From: Bacillus sp. ISL-7
Lineage (GTDB): Bacteria > Bacillota > Bacilli > Bacillales_B > DSM-18226
DNA length: 50,759 nucleotides
Assembly: GCF_018613065.1 (NCBI RefSeq)
Contig: NZ_JAGGQW010000082.1
Location: 1 to 50,759 of the forward strand
Direction of reading: 5' to 3'
The position numbers and the translations under genes are program-made. Of the stretch, positions 24,995-34,929 are shown in pieces. Positions within the stretch are counted from its first letter, which is position 1. Each line of letters starts with the position of its first letter. The notes below the pieces were generated by a model. It made no database searches. It saw only the letters and a program-made list of their open reading frames with translations, and had not been told where the DNA came from.

Positions 24995-26689
24995 ATGAAT
25001 TTTAAGCAGGAGCTTGCTGCCATTTTACATGAATTACTGGACCAAGAGATTTCACAAACAAATCTGGAACTGATGATTGAAAAACCTAAGAATCAGGAGC
25101 TCGGTGATTTAGCCTTTCCTTGTTTTACACTAGCGAAGCTAAAGAGAAAATCCCCCAATCTAATTGCTGAGGAGTTAAGTAAGAAGATTAACTCTCCCAT
25201 TTTTGAAAAAGTAGAAGTGGTTGGAGCCTATCTTAATTTCTTCCTAAACAAAAAGACGGCTTCTGAAAAAGTAGTGAATGAAATCATCTCGCAAAAAGGG
25301 AAGTATGGTGCGCTTACGTTTGGGAATGGCGGTGCTGTCACCATGGACATGTCCTCCCCTAATATTGCTAAACCCTTTTCAATGGGGCATTTGCGCTCAA
25401 CGGTGATTGGCAACTCGCTCGCATTAATTGTCGAGAAATGTGGTTACAAGCCGATTAAAATCAATCATCTCGGTGACTGGGGGACACAGTTCGGGAAGCT
25501 GATCACTGCCTATCAATTATGGGGAGATGCCGAAAAGGTCAAGCAGAATCCGATTAAAGAGCTATTAACCCTGTATATAAAATTTCACAAAGAAGCGGAG
25601 ACGAATCCAAGCCTTGAAGACCAAGGGCGCAGCTGGTTTAAAAGGCTAGAAGAAGGAGACGAACAAGCATTAAAACTCTGGAAATGGTTTCGTGATGAGT
25701 CATTAAAAGAGTTTTCGCGAATATACCAGTTAATGAATGTTGAATTTGACTCTTTTGCCGGCGAAGCCTTTTATAATGACAAAATGGACCGTGTCGTCAA
25801 GCTTCTTGAAGAAAAACAGCTATTGGTCGAATCCGAGCAGGCACAGGTGGTCGAGCTCACCGAAGAACAGCTGCCGCCATGCCTGATCAAAAAATCTGAT
25901 GGGGCAACGCTGTATGCGACCCGAGATTTAGCAGCGGCTCTTTATCGCCAGGAGGAATACCAATTTGTCCAATCCCTATATGTGGTTGGTCATGAACAAA
26001 GCCTCCACTTCAAACAGTTAATGGCTGTGTTAGCAAAGATGGGCTACGATTGGTCAAAACAAATGCATCATATTCCATTCGGATTGATGCTAAAAGATGG
26101 AAAGAAAATGTCCACACGCAAAGGCAAGGTTGTCTTATTAGAGGAAGTTTTAAATGAATCGATTGCGATGGCTAGGCATAATATTGAAGAGAAGAATCCT
26201 AACCTTCCAGACAAAGATAATGTGGCCAAACAAGTAGGCGTTGGAGCGGTAATTTTTCATGACTTAAAGAACAATCGAATGAACGATATTGAATTTTCGT
26301 TAGAGGAAATGCTTCGTTTTGAAGGAGAAACAGGCCCTTATGTGCAATATACTTATGCAAGGGCATGTTCTATTTTACGAAAGGCGAATGTAAATGCGGA
26401 GTTGGGTGCCTTATCCTACGAAAATACTTGGGAGAAGGAGTGGAAGGTAACCAGCCTCTTAATGGAATTTTCGCCAGCCATTAAAAGAGCCTGCATCAAC
26501 TTCGACCCATCCCAGGTGGCTAAATATATTATTGACTTAGCACAAGCCTTCAATAAATATTATGCAGAGGTAAAAATCCTTGAAGACAATCCAGAACAGC
26601 AGGCACGGTTAGCGCTTGTCTATGCAGTAACGGAAGTTTTGAAAGAAGGATTACGTTTATTAGGATTAGAAGCTCCGGTTGAAATGTAG
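24995..26689 (+). CDS. argS: Arginyl-tRNA synthetase
   Basis: Charges tRNA-Arg with arginine. The 564-aa class I enzyme has the N-terminal Add-1 domain (about 1-110), the HIGH-type motif in SPNIAKPFSMGHLRST (about 120-135), the KMSKS-type motif DGKKMSTRKG (about 365-374) and a DALR anticodon-binding domain at the C-terminus (from about 440). AAAGGAGG precedes the ATG. B. subtilis argS has no T-box to my knowledge, whereas T-box-controlled argS paralogs occur in other Bacilli, so this may be a second argS copy. Other copies, if any, lie outside the window. Confidence 0.95.
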   Translation: MNFKQELAAILHELLDQEISQTNLELMIEKPKNQELGDLAFPCFTLAKLKRKSPNLIAEELSKKINSPIFEKVEVVGAYLNFFLNKKTASEKVVNEIISQKGKYGALTFGNGGAVTMDMSSPNIAKPFSMGHLRSTVIGNSLALIVEKCGYKPIKINHLGDWGTQFGKLITAYQLWGDAEKVKQNPIKELLTLYIKFHKEAETNPSLEDQGRSWFKRLEEGDEQALKLWKWFRDESLKEFSRIYQLMNVEFDSFAGEAFYNDKMDRVVKLLEEKQLLVESEQAQVVELTEEQLPPCLIKKSDGATLYATRDLAAALYRQEEYQFVQSLYVVGHEQSLHFKQLMAVLAKMGYDWSKQMHHIPFGLMLKDGKKMSTRKGKVVLLEEVLNESIAMARHNIEEKNPNLPDKDNVAKQVGVGAVIFHDLKNNRMNDIEFSLEEMLRFEGETGPYVQYTYARACSILRKANVNAELGALSYENTWEKEWKVTSLLMEFSPAIKRACINFDPSQVAKYIIDLAQAFNKYYAEVKILEDNPEQQARLALVYAVTEVLKEGLRLLGLEAPVEM

Positions 26690-26752
26690 TTTCCAGACAA
26701 GGCAAAAATCAATTAAACTATAGCTATGTAATCGAATGGGAGGGAAAACAAA

Positions 26753-27217
26753 ATGAGTGAATTATTATTTAAGCATTATGAGTTAGCAAGGGATAGGTTT
26801 GTTAAAAGTGTTGATGCACTAGAAGAGGGGATTGCTGATGTTCAGCCGGAAGGGTTTAACAATACTATCCACTGGCATGTTGGCCATGTCTTAACTGTTG
26901 CCGAGCAATTTATGTTTGGCTTCCCGAAAAAATCAACCCAACTGCCAGCAAACTATATGGAGCTATTTGCCTCGAGGACTAGTCCTGCTGCTTGGCAGGG
27001 AGATGTTCCTTCGGTACAGGAATTAGTTGTGCAGCTGCAAGAACAAGTGTCAAGGATTAAAGAAATTCCAGCGGAGAGTTTTAACCAAAGGCTAAAAACA
27101 CCATTCCTTGGTCAGGAAACGTTTGGTGAACTAACAACTTTTGCGATTTTCCATGAGAGTATTCATTTAGGCCAAATACAGGCAATGAAACGTGTCATTA
27201 ATGGAGCGGTAAAATAG
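26753..27217 (+). CDS. DinB-like metal-dependent protein
   Basis: 154-aa four-helix protein of the DinB/YfiT superfamily. The three expected metal-binding histidines are present: one in TIHWHVGH (residues ~39-47) and two in HESIHLGQ (about 136-143). The family is often linked to thiol (bacillithiol) transferase or stress roles; the substrate is unknown here. It lies 63 bp after argS with no terminator between, so it may be partly co-transcribed. Confidence 0.85.
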   Translation: MSELLFKHYELARDRFVKSVDALEEGIADVQPEGFNNTIHWHVGHVLTVAEQFMFGFPKKSTQLPANYMELFASRTSPAAWQGDVPSVQELVVQLQEQVSRIKEIPAESFNQRLKTPFLGQETFGELTTFAIFHESIHLGQIQAMKRVINGAVK

Positions 27218-27241
27218 TTTTTTGAAAAAAGCTACTGTAAA

Positions 27242-27276
27242 AGCATGGAGACTAATAATGTCTCCATGTTTTTTTG
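27242..27276 (+). terminator. argS-dinB-like terminator
   Basis: GCATGGAGAC / GTCTCCATG(T) stem, loop TAATAAT, then seven T residues. Confidence 0.92.
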
Positions 27277-27474
27277 TTTGCAAATAGGTGGTAATAATAA
27301 ATATTATATGCCCTCTACTAATAATTTTCTTCATAATCGTGCTATTTAGGATAAGACTAAGTAGTAATATTAATTTTAATCGACATTACATGAAAAATTT
27401 GGTACTTCGTCAAAAGAAAACACTTCATATTAACTAGTGTCTTGTGTTAAAATCAATCGGTAATTCTACTTCTA

Positions 27475-29319
27475 ATGTGGTGGGTGAATCAGGTGCTCTC
27501 TTCTTTTAAGAGATTCTTAATCGGCCGGCCGTTAAAATCAACGGCACTAGGCGAACAAAAATTAAACATTTTGAAGGCTTTAGCGATTCTCTCTTCCGAT
27601 GCCTTATCATCTGTAGCTTACGGAACTGAACAAATTCTAATTGTGTTAGCAACCGTAAGCATCATTGCCTATTGGTATTCGGTTCCGATTGCAGTTGGAG
27701 TATTATTTCTATTAGCGGCACTCATCCTTTCCTATCGACAAATTATCTATTCCTACCCTCATGGCGGTGGGGCTTATATTGTTTCGAAAGAGAACATCGG
27801 TGAGAAAGCAGGATTAATTGCCGGGGGATCCCTTTTAGTCGATTACATATTAACAGTGGCAGTAAGTGTTTCTGCTGGTACGGATGCGATAACATCAGCT
27901 TTTCCAGCCTTACATACGCATACCGTAGGGATTGCGTGTGTTCTGGTAGTTCTGATTACAATTCTCAATCTTCGCGGTTTAACAGAATCAGCGTCAATCT
28001 TAGCTTATCCGGTCTATTTGTTTGTTGTTGCCCTGTTCATTTTAATTGGTGTAGGTCTATTTAAAATCATGACTGGCCATGTATCACTGACTGTCCAGCA
28101 TGCACCAATTGGGGCGCCTGTTCAAGGGATTACGCTTTTTTTGCTGTTACGCGCCTTTGCGTCGGGATGCTCGGCATTAACTGGGGTAGAAGCCATATCG
28201 AATGCAATCCCCAGTTTTAAAGATCCGGCACCAAAGAATGCGGCCAAAACATTAATATTAATGGGGACGCTTCTTGCGCTGTTATTTACGGGTATTACTT
28301 TCCTAGCTTATTATTACGGTATATCGCCAAAGCATGACGAAACGGTCGTCTCGCAAATTGCCAAAGAAACCTTCGGGCGTAATTATCTTTACTTTTTTGT
28401 CCAAGGAACGACCGCCCTCATTTTAGTTCTGGCAGCTAATACCGGATATTCTGCTTTTCCTTTATTAGCGTATGCACTTGCCAAGGATAAGTATATGCCA
28501 AGAATGTTTACGATTAGGGGGGACAGGCTCGGGTATTCGAACGGGATTGTATCCTTAGGAGTAGCCTCCATCTTGCTTATTATCTTCTCTAAAGGGCAAA
28601 CAGAGCACTTAATCCCTCTTTATGCGGTTGGTGTATTTATTCCGTTCACCTTATCTCAAACGGGAATGATTATTAAATGGTTACGTGAAAAACCAGCCGG
28701 ATGGGTTTCTAAACTTAGTGCCAATTTAATTGGCGCTCTCATCACCTTAGCCGTGTTAATCATTTTCTTCCTGACGAAATTTAGTCAAGTATGGTTTGTG
28801 GTGATCTTCTTACCAATAATCGTTTTTGCCTTCAAACGAATTAATTATCATTATGAAGCGGTGGGTGAACAATTGAGGATTCATCCCGACCATCCAGCGC
28901 AGCCAATTGAGGGAAATGTCATTATTGTACCTGTTGCAGGGATTACGAAAGTGGTTGAAAACTCAATTAATTATGCGAAATCACTAACTGATCAAATCTT
29001 TGCTGTTTATGTGTCGTTTGACCGTGAGGATGAAAAGCGTTTTGAAGAAAAATGGCAGCAATGGCAGCCGGATGTTAGGCTTGTTACCTTACAGTCACAT
29101 TATCGAAGTGTGCTTATTCCCTTATCGAAATTTATTGATACTGTAGAACATAAGGCAGAGGAAAATAATTATCGTGTAACGGTTTTGATTCCGCAGTTTA
29201 TTACCAAAAAGAGTTGGCATAATATCCTGCACAATCAATCAAGTTTATTAATTCGTACCTATCTTATTTTTAAAAAGAGGGTTATTGTGTCCACACTGCC
29301 ATTTCATTTTAAAAAGTAA
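27475..29319 (+). CDS. kimA: KimA-type high-affinity potassium importer
   Basis: Proton-potassium symporter of the APC superfamily. The 614-aa protein aligns along its full length with B. subtilis KimA/YdaO (607 aa): FKRFLIGRPLKS near the start, ALSSDALSSVAYG-type (ILSSDALSSVAYG), YPHGGGAYIVSKENIGEK, GCSALTGVEAISNAIP and the last residues LPFHFKK. About 12 membrane segments span residues 30-455, followed by a cytosolic domain that binds c-di-AMP in KimA. Start uncertain: ATG 27475, or GTG 27493 which better matches KimA; neither has a strong ribosome binding site. No ydaO riboswitch is seen upstream; 27278-27474 holds no recognisable element. Confidence 0.93.
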   Translation: MWWVNQVLSSFKRFLIGRPLKSTALGEQKLNILKALAILSSDALSSVAYGTEQILIVLATVSIIAYWYSVPIAVGVLFLLAALILSYRQIIYSYPHGGGAYIVSKENIGEKAGLIAGGSLLVDYILTVAVSVSAGTDAITSAFPALHTHTVGIACVLVVLITILNLRGLTESASILAYPVYLFVVALFILIGVGLFKIMTGHVSLTVQHAPIGAPVQGITLFLLLRAFASGCSALTGVEAISNAIPSFKDPAPKNAAKTLILMGTLLALLFTGITFLAYYYGISPKHDETVVSQIAKETFGRNYLYFFVQGTTALILVLAANTGYSAFPLLAYALAKDKYMPRMFTIRGDRLGYSNGIVSLGVASILLIIFSKGQTEHLIPLYAVGVFIPFTLSQTGMIIKWLREKPAGWVSKLSANLIGALITLAVLIIFFLTKFSQVWFVVIFLPIIVFAFKRINYHYEAVGEQLRIHPDHPAQPIEGNVIIVPVAGITKVVENSINYAKSLTDQIFAVYVSFDREDEKRFEEKWQQWQPDVRLVTLQSHYRSVLIPLSKFIDTVEHKAEENNYRVTVLIPQFITKKSWHNILHNQSSLLIRTYLIFKKRVIVSTLPFHFKK

Positions 29320-29334
29320 TAGGTGGGGTGGGAT

Positions 29335-29664
29335 ATGGATTTTTTGGTCGAAAATAAATGGACCATATTAGTCAGTCTTGAAGTATTAGCGTGGTCATCG
29401 ACATTCTTTATGTTATATGCCAGGTATGGTTTGAAATCAAGCTTCTGGTTTAAGATAGCGACGGTTTTATTTGCGCTAACGGGGGTTATTCCACAGGTGT
29501 TAATGGGGATCGTAAACTTTATAGCAACCAAGAAAGTCGACCTCTTCACGTTAATCATTGTTTTACTCATTTTATATGGATTTACGCTTGGGAGAAACCA
29601 TGTGAAAAGGCTTGATGCATGGGCACAAAGGAAATTTTCAGCAAGGCAAAACCACCGGGATTAA
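29335..29664 (+). CDS. Small membrane protein, unknown function
   Basis: 109 aa with three hydrophobic segments (about residues 10-28, 38-60 and 66-84) and a basic C-terminus. Not recognised. ATG 29335 has AGGTGGGG 5-9 bases upstream; an in-frame GTG at 29323 overlaps it. It lies 15 bp after kimA, so it is probably co-transcribed. Its stop codon overlaps the stop of the convergent dedA gene, and the shared terminator runs through both ends. Confidence 0.7.
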   Translation: MDFLVENKWTILVSLEVLAWSSTFFMLYARYGLKSSFWFKIATVLFALTGVIPQVLMGIVNFIATKKVDLFTLIIVLLILYGFTLGRNHVKRLDAWAQRKFSARQNHRD

Positions 29665-29687
29665 TCGGTGGTTTTCTTTGTTTTTTT
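29648..29687. terminator. Bidirectional terminator overlapping two stop codons
   Basis: AAAACCACCG (29648-29657) and CGGTGGTTTT (29666-29675) are perfect complements; the T run continues to 29687 on the plus strand, and GTTTTGCC follows on the minus strand. Both convergent genes end inside the loop. Confidence 0.88.
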
Positions 29688-30254
29688 GACTAAAAAGTAG
29701 ATCGCCCCTAGAACAATGGCTCCGATGATGGCTGGCATCACATAGGGTTGTGCGTATTCTTTAATATGAGACCAGTTACTGCCTAGGACTTTACCCAGGT
29801 ATAGAAACAGGATGGTCCATGGGATAATGGCTGCCACAGTGTAAAGGGTAAATTTAGTTGCTGACATTTTGGCAATGCCCGCCGGAATGGAAATCGCGTG
29901 TCTGACAACTGGAATGAATCTTGCCGAAAAAATCACTCCTGCGCCATATTTTTCAAACCATTGCTCAGCAATGTCAATATGGTTCTTTTTAATAAGGACA
30001 TATTTTCCGTATTTTTCTAAGAAAGGTCTGCCCCCGTAATAACCCGCCCAATATAAAAATAACTGGGCGAGCGTTCCGCCGATCGTCCCGGCAATCACTG
30101 CCCCGATAAAATTGAGATGCCCCTGCGAAATCATATACCCGCCATAACCCAAGACGATTTCACTTGGAATAATCTCTATCATTAATCCTATGGCAATGCC
30201 GAAATATCCTAATTGTGATAAAAACTCCAAAATATTATTAATAAAGTCTGTCAT
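29661..30254 (-). CDS. DedA-family (VTT) membrane protein
   Basis: 197-aa member of the DedA superfamily, thought to flip lipid carriers such as undecaprenyl phosphate (UptA/YngC in B. subtilis). It has five or so hydrophobic segments, the membrane-embedded glutamate pattern E-x2-PSEIVLGYGG (residues ~27-39) and the conserved arginines in FSARFIPVVRHAISIPAG (about 115-132). Which DedA paralog it is cannot be told. Confidence 0.88.
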   Translation of the reverse strand: MTDFINNILEFLSQLGYFGIAIGLMIEIIPSEIVLGYGGYMISQGHLNFIGAVIAGTIGGTLAQLFLYWAGYYGGRPFLEKYGKYVLIKKNHIDIAEQWFEKYGAGVIFSARFIPVVRHAISIPAGIAKMSATKFTLYTVAAIIPWTILFLYLGKVLGSNWSHIKEYAQPYVMPAIIGAIVLGAIYFLVKKTKKTTD

Positions 30255-30424
30255 AATCCACCTTCACTTATAAAAAAATAATCAGTCTAACTTAATAATT
30301 CTATAACAGTTTGTCTCATAATGATATAAATATGGTGTTTATCATTGAGACACGCTTAATTTATGAAAATTTTGAAACGTCTACATTACATAACGATTCA
30401 CTTCAAGAAAGGTTTCATTTTTTC

Positions 30425-31783
30425 CTACATTAAATATTTTAAAAACATGGTTGCAATGCCAAAGTAGGTAAGCAATGAAAAAATGTCATTCAAGGTGGTG
30501 ATCAGTGGTCCTGAGGCAACGGCAGGGTCAATTTTCAAACGAAAAAGAATAAGTGGAATAATCGTCCCGGCAAGTGTCCCAATGATTAACGTGAAAAATA
30601 GCGAGCAACCGACAACGGCACCTAAAATGAGACTTCCCTGCCATATATATGCGATGACCGCGATAAGGACAGAGCAGGTGATCCCGATCGTAATCCCAAC
30701 ACCAAGTTCCCTTGCGATTAAGCGAGTAATTACGCCCTTATCAATATCGTAAGAGATCAGCCCTCTTACTACGACCGCAAGGGATTGGGTTCCAGTGTTT
30801 CCCGTCATTCCTGCAATCATCGGCATAAAAAAGGCAAGTGCCACAACCTGCTTGAGGGTATCTTCAAAACTGCTGATAATTCTCCCAGAGATGACACCGA
30901 TGAACAATAGCAGGATGAGCCAAGGGAGTCTTCTTGCAGCCGCAACTAATGTTTTGGTTTCAAAGTCGATTGATTTCCCAGTAGCGGACAATTTTTCGAT
31001 ATCTTCATTTGCTTCCTGAATGACGATGTCGATAATGTCATCGACCGTGACAATCCCAACGAGGACATTATTCTCATCCACAACCGGGATGGCTAGGAAA
31101 TCATACCGCTCCACGATTTGCGCCACAACCTCTTGGTCTGTTGCCACCGTAACGGAAATAATCCTTTCATACATAATCGTCCGTATCTTTTCGTCTGGCT
31201 CTGCTAATAGTAAATCACGATAGGAAACTACGCCGACAAGTTTTCGGTCTTCATCAATCACATATAAATAGTTAATAGATTCGGCAAATTCTGCGAATAC
31301 TTTAAACTTATCAACTGCTTCTCGAACCGTAAAATAGCTTCGGATCCAAACAAATCGGTTGGTCATGATTCTTCCTGCTGTTTCCGGAGGATATTTCATG
31401 ATATCCTGGACGGCATTAGACTCCTCTGCTTTCATCCCAGATAGGAGGGAATCCTTTTTCTCCGGTGATAATTCATGCAGCAATAACGCCAAATCATCAT
31501 TATCCATTAAATCAAGGACCTTACTTGATTTTTCAATTCCTAAAATATTTAATAAGTCGAGCTGGTCTTCTTTATCAAGCTCTTCCATTAGGTCAGCTAG
31601 AATATCAAATTTTAAAAACAGGAGAAATCGTCCTTTATGTTTTTCAGGTAGATCTTCATATATCTTTGCTATATCATAGGGCTGGAGTTCTTCGAGTATT
31701 TTTTCGAATTCAGTTTTTTTATTTTCTTTTAAGGTTTTAATAATATAAAGACTTAATTCATCTTGAGTCATATCTTTAATCAT
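30425..31783 (-). CDS. mgtE: Magnesium transporter MgtE
   Basis: Magnesium channel of 452 aa. Domains in order: N-terminal helical MgtE_N (about 10-125), two CBS domains (about 130-255, with VIDEDRKLVGVVSYRDLL and VVDENNVLVGIVTVDDIID) and five membrane helices (about 285-450) with the pore motif TGNTGTQS. The start codon 31783 lies 14 bases after AAGGAG, longer than usual. No Mg-sensing M-box was recognised upstream, unlike the main B. subtilis mgtE. Confidence 0.94.
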   Translation of the reverse strand: MIKDMTQDELSLYIIKTLKENKKTEFEKILEELQPYDIAKIYEDLPEKHKGRFLLFLKFDILADLMEELDKEDQLDLLNILGIEKSSKVLDLMDNDDLALLLHELSPEKKDSLLSGMKAEESNAVQDIMKYPPETAGRIMTNRFVWIRSYFTVREAVDKFKVFAEFAESINYLYVIDEDRKLVGVVSYRDLLLAEPDEKIRTIMYERIISVTVATDQEVVAQIVERYDFLAIPVVDENNVLVGIVTVDDIIDIVIQEANEDIEKLSATGKSIDFETKTLVAAARRLPWLILLLFIGVISGRIISSFEDTLKQVVALAFFMPMIAGMTGNTGTQSLAVVVRGLISYDIDKGVITRLIARELGVGITIGITCSVLIAVIAYIWQGSLILGAVVGCSLFFTLIIGTLAGTIIPLILFRLKIDPAVASGPLITTLNDIFSLLTYFGIATMFLKYLM

Positions 31784-32012
31784 AGGTGATAGACCAACTC
31801 CTTATCTTGCTAATGCATAGATTCTAATTTGATAAAGAAATATAGATGAAAAAGGAAAGTTAACAAATAATAATCAATAGGCATAATTCTAGTATGTGTT
31901 AATCAAACTTATTATTTGTAAAAGAATTGAAATAAGCTATTTGGACTATTATTTGATAAAATAAGGAAGTATTGACTAAATCATTTCATGTGTTGATCGG
32001 AGGAGTTTTGCT

Positions 32013-32789
32013 TTGAAGAAGCATCATCAAGACATACAGGATCTCATCTATGTCCATTTGAACCAAACAGACCAGTATGTAATGTCTTCCGGTATCGAAT
32101 TTGCTGAATTCGCTGCTGCTTTTTCAGGTTCATTAAATCACTTACTTTTACTAAAGCACCGCTTTGATGATGCTGATTTTAATATGCATACACAACTCGA
32201 ATATTGCCCTGAAGAAAGAATTAAAAAGTTAGCGGCGGACAATGTTTATAGTTATGAAAACTTTTGCTGGATTGATTTTATTGAGGAAGATGTGTTGAAT
32301 GAACTGACGGGACAGGAAATCGCTGAATTATTGTACTTAGGTCATCAAAAGCATCATTTGAAAATGCCTTTTTATAATAAATTAGGGAACCGTTTTGTTT
32401 ATTTAGCACAAGATGATGGCTGGTATAACAAAACTTATTACCGCAGCTTCAAAGATTTTTTTCATGTGCTTAGCGAAGTAGTGGCCATAAAATTAGGAGA
32501 TCTTAAGATTGAAAAATCGATCCTAGGATTCCGTAAGAAAAGATCGTATCCTCAGGTGAATAAAGAAATCCTGCTTTCATTAACACCCTTCATTAAAGAA
32601 GGAATTTGCATTTCATTACGGGCTGCAGATCACCAGCGGGGCAAAATTGAAATTCCCATCTGGGTAATTGGTGATTTCGCCAATATGGATGACATGGTGG
32701 AGGAATATGATCAAATATCATCTAAACCATATCACGCGAAAATTATTTTTGACAAGAAGACAAAAGAATGGAAATTAAATGTCATCTAA
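32013..32789 (+). CDS. Conserved-looking soluble protein, unknown function
   Basis: 258 aa, hydrophilic, no signal peptide or membrane segment. TTG start at 32013 with GGAGGAG 7 bases upstream. The chain has many aromatic and acidic residues, the histidine-rich HQKHHLKMPF (about residues 110-119), and a C-terminal part with strand patterns (GKIEIPIWVIGDF, HAKIIFDKKTKEWKLNVI). I do not recognise the family. Single gene with its own terminator. Confidence 0.75.
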   Translation: MKKHHQDIQDLIYVHLNQTDQYVMSSGIEFAEFAAAFSGSLNHLLLLKHRFDDADFNMHTQLEYCPEERIKKLAADNVYSYENFCWIDFIEEDVLNELTGQEIAELLYLGHQKHHLKMPFYNKLGNRFVYLAQDDGWYNKTYYRSFKDFFHVLSEVVAIKLGDLKIEKSILGFRKKRSYPQVNKEILLSLTPFIKEGICISLRAADHQRGKIEIPIWVIGDFANMDDMVEEYDQISSKPYHAKIIFDKKTKEWKLNVI

Positions 32790-32810
32790 ATCATTTGGCT
32801 TGATAAAAAA

Positions 32811-32841
32811 GTCCCACTCCATATGGGTGGGACTGTTTTTT
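32811..32841 (+). terminator. Terminator after the 258-aa protein gene
   Basis: GTCCCAC / GTGGGAC stem, loop TCCATATGG, then TGTTTTTT. Confidence 0.88.
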
Positions 32842-32859
32842 ATGGTGCTTTCGCTTTTC

Positions 32860-33528
32860 TTATGAAAACCATAGGTTAAATAATCCTTCGTTCACGCCTA
32901 AGTTATACATATAATAAATTCCGAATAATATGCTGATAATGCCCGAGAGATGATTCAAATACCTATTCAACTGTTTACCGGATGTCAAAACAAAGGGGAT
33001 ACCAATAACAGTTGAAAAGCTGAGCATACCAACAACGGTGCCGCAACCGAAAATAAGTATGTATAAAGCACCTTGCCACGCGGTCGAAACGGTACTCATT
33101 GTAAGTAGAACCATTGCTGCACTGCCGGCAAGCCCGTGAATGAGCCCGATGAAAAAGGATTTATAATGGGTACGGACTTTTTTTTCAATGGTCTGGCTAC
33201 CGTCGGTGTGTGGGTGATGATGGCGATGTTTCATAAACGTTACAATACTATTTAAGCCGAGACTAACTAGCATAATTCCTACAATAAACTCAAGACTCAG
33301 GGCGACCGTATCTGTGATTGTGTTTTTGGCTACAATCAAAAACATTCCGACAATGAAAAGAGTAGCCGTGTGCCCGATACCCCAGTAGACACCGGCAAAG
33401 ATTGAGCGCTTTAAATTTTTTGATTCGCTTGCGATGGTTGAAACTGCAATAACATGATCAGGCTCGATGGCATGCTTAATTCCCAGCAAAAAGCCTAATA
33501 ATAATATGGATAAAAGTGAACCCGTCAT
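32860..33528 (-). CDS. NicO/UreH-type metal transporter
   Basis: 222-aa membrane protein with six hydrophobic segments. GIKHAIEPDHVIAVSTI (residues ~16-32) carries the H-x4-DH signature of nickel/cobalt permeases; a histidine-rich cytosolic loop HRHHHPHTDG follows (about 101-110), and a second motif FIGLIHGLAGSAAM is near 126. Related to urease-accessory UreH proteins. No urease genes are near, so the metal and role are inferred. GGAGGCAC precedes the ATG. Confidence 0.88.
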   Translation of the reverse strand: MTGSLLSILLLGFLLGIKHAIEPDHVIAVSTIASESKNLKRSIFAGVYWGIGHTATLFIVGMFLIVAKNTITDTVALSLEFIVGIMLVSLGLNSIVTFMKHRHHHPHTDGSQTIEKKVRTHYKSFFIGLIHGLAGSAAMVLLTMSTVSTAWQGALYILIFGCGTVVGMLSFSTVIGIPFVLTSGKQLNRYLNHLSGIISILFGIYYMYNLGVNEGLFNLWFS

Positions 33529-33752
33529 TATGTGCCTCCAGATTAGCGTTTTAAACTAATTATACATGAAATATTAGGATAAACGAGAATGAGAAAATTG
33601 ACAATTTAACCAGCGCTAGTTTTTAAGCAAGCTATGGCCATCATAAAATATTTAGTAGGAAAAAACATATAAAAAATTGGTGGACTACATTTCCTTTCTT
33701 TTTAAAATAAGTGTTAAAATATAACCGTGAATGAGAAAATGGAGGTTTTCGT

Positions 33753-34826
33753 ATGAAAACAAAATTAGGTTTATTATATGGAGGAAAATCAGCCGAACAC
33801 CAGGTGTCTCTGCAGACAGCACTGGCTGTCATTCGAGCGTTAGACCTTGAAAAATTTGAAATTCATCCTATTTACATAAATACAGAAGGAAAATGGATTA
33901 AAGGACCGCAGTTAAGTGAGCCGGTTGAAAACGTGAAGGCGCTTGAATTTGCAGAGGGAAATCAATTATCGCCTTTATCACTCGCGCCCGCACTTTTCCA
34001 AGCTGAGAAGCAGGAAACACTTGATGTCATCTTTCCGTTGCTGCACGGACCAAACGGGGAAGATGGAACCGTACAAGGTTTATTAGAACTATTAAACCTG
34101 CCATACGTCGGCAATGGAGTGCTAGCTTCAGCAGCAGGAATGGATAAGGTTATGATGAAAAATGTATTTGAACAGGCAGGGCTTGCTCAAGTAAACTATG
34201 TTGCCTTTATTAAAAGTGAATGGGAGAAAGCAAAAGCAGAGGCTTATAGCAAGGTCGAAACAGAACTTGGCTATCCTTGCTTTGTAAAGCCCGCAAACCT
34301 TGGTTCCAGTGTCGGAATCAGCAAATGTACAAATCGTGCGGAATTAGAAACTGCTTTTGCCGAAGCTTTTCAATTTGACCGCAAAGTCATCATTGAAGAA
34401 GGCGTCGTTGCTCGTGAAATCGAGGTGGCGGTTCTTGGGAATGATGAGCCTGAATGTTCGGTTGCCGGTGAAATTGTTCCGAAAAAGGATTTCTATGATT
34501 ATAAAGCGAAATATGAGAGCGGGGATACAGCGCTGATCATCCCTGCTGACATAACAGACGAAGAATCACAACAAATTAAACAAATGGCAATCCAAGCTTT
34601 TAAATCTTTAGATTGTTCTGGTTTGGTCCGTGCCGATTTCTTCTTAACAAAAGATGGAAGAGCGCTAATTAATGAGGTAAATACGATGCCTGGCTTCACT
34701 CCATTTAGTATGTTCCCGCTCTTGTGGAAGCACACAGGCTTGGAGTATCCACAATTGATTGAGCGGCTTGTAAGTCTTGCGAAAGAAAGACATGCAGAGA
34801 AACAACAGATAAAGTTTACTTTCTAA
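33753..34826 (+). CDS. ddl: D-alanine-D-alanine ligase
   Basis: Joins two D-alanines for peptidoglycan stem peptides, using ATP. The 357-aa ATP-grasp enzyme has [11 protein letters not shown] (residues 10-20), [13 protein letters not shown] (about 94-106), [15 protein letters not shown] and [19 protein letters not shown] keeps the tyrosine expected for D-Ala-D-Ala rather than D-Ala-D-Lac specificity. TGGAGG lies upstream. murF follows after a terminator; alr, which supplies D-alanine, lies 9 kb downstream. Same order as B. subtilis. Confidence 0.97.
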   Translation: MKTKLGLLYGGKSAEHQVSLQTALAVIRALDLEKFEIHPIYINTEGKWIKGPQLSEPVENVKALEFAEGNQLSPLSLAPALFQAEKQETLDVIFPLLHGPNGEDGTVQGLLELLNLPYVGNGVLASAAGMDKVMMKNVFEQAGLAQVNYVAFIKSEWEKAKAEAYSKVETELGYPCFVKPANLGSSVGISKCTNRAELETAFAEAFQFDRKVIIEEGVVAREIEVAVLGNDEPECSVAGEIVPKKDFYDYKAKYESGDTALIIPADITDEESQQIKQMAIQAFKSLDCSGLVRADFFLTKDGRALINEVNTMPGFTPFSMFPLLWKHTGLEYPQLIERLVSLAKERHAEKQQIKFTF

Positions 34827-34834
34827 AAAACGGA

Positions 34835-34866
34835 GACACGGCTGTAGCTGCCGTGTCAGTTTTTAT
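34835..34866 (+). terminator. ddl terminator
   Basis: GACACGGC / GCCGTGTC stem, loop TGTAGCT, then AGTTTTTA. Confidence 0.85.
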
Positions 34867-34929
34867 TTAATAAAGCGGAATATCCGATTAGCGGAGTCCC
34901 AAGATTATTTTAGAAAAAGGAGGATATCA

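Noticed and set aside
31784..32012. M-box magnesium riboswitch before mgtE
   Set aside because: I looked for the conserved M-box segments on the minus strand and found none.
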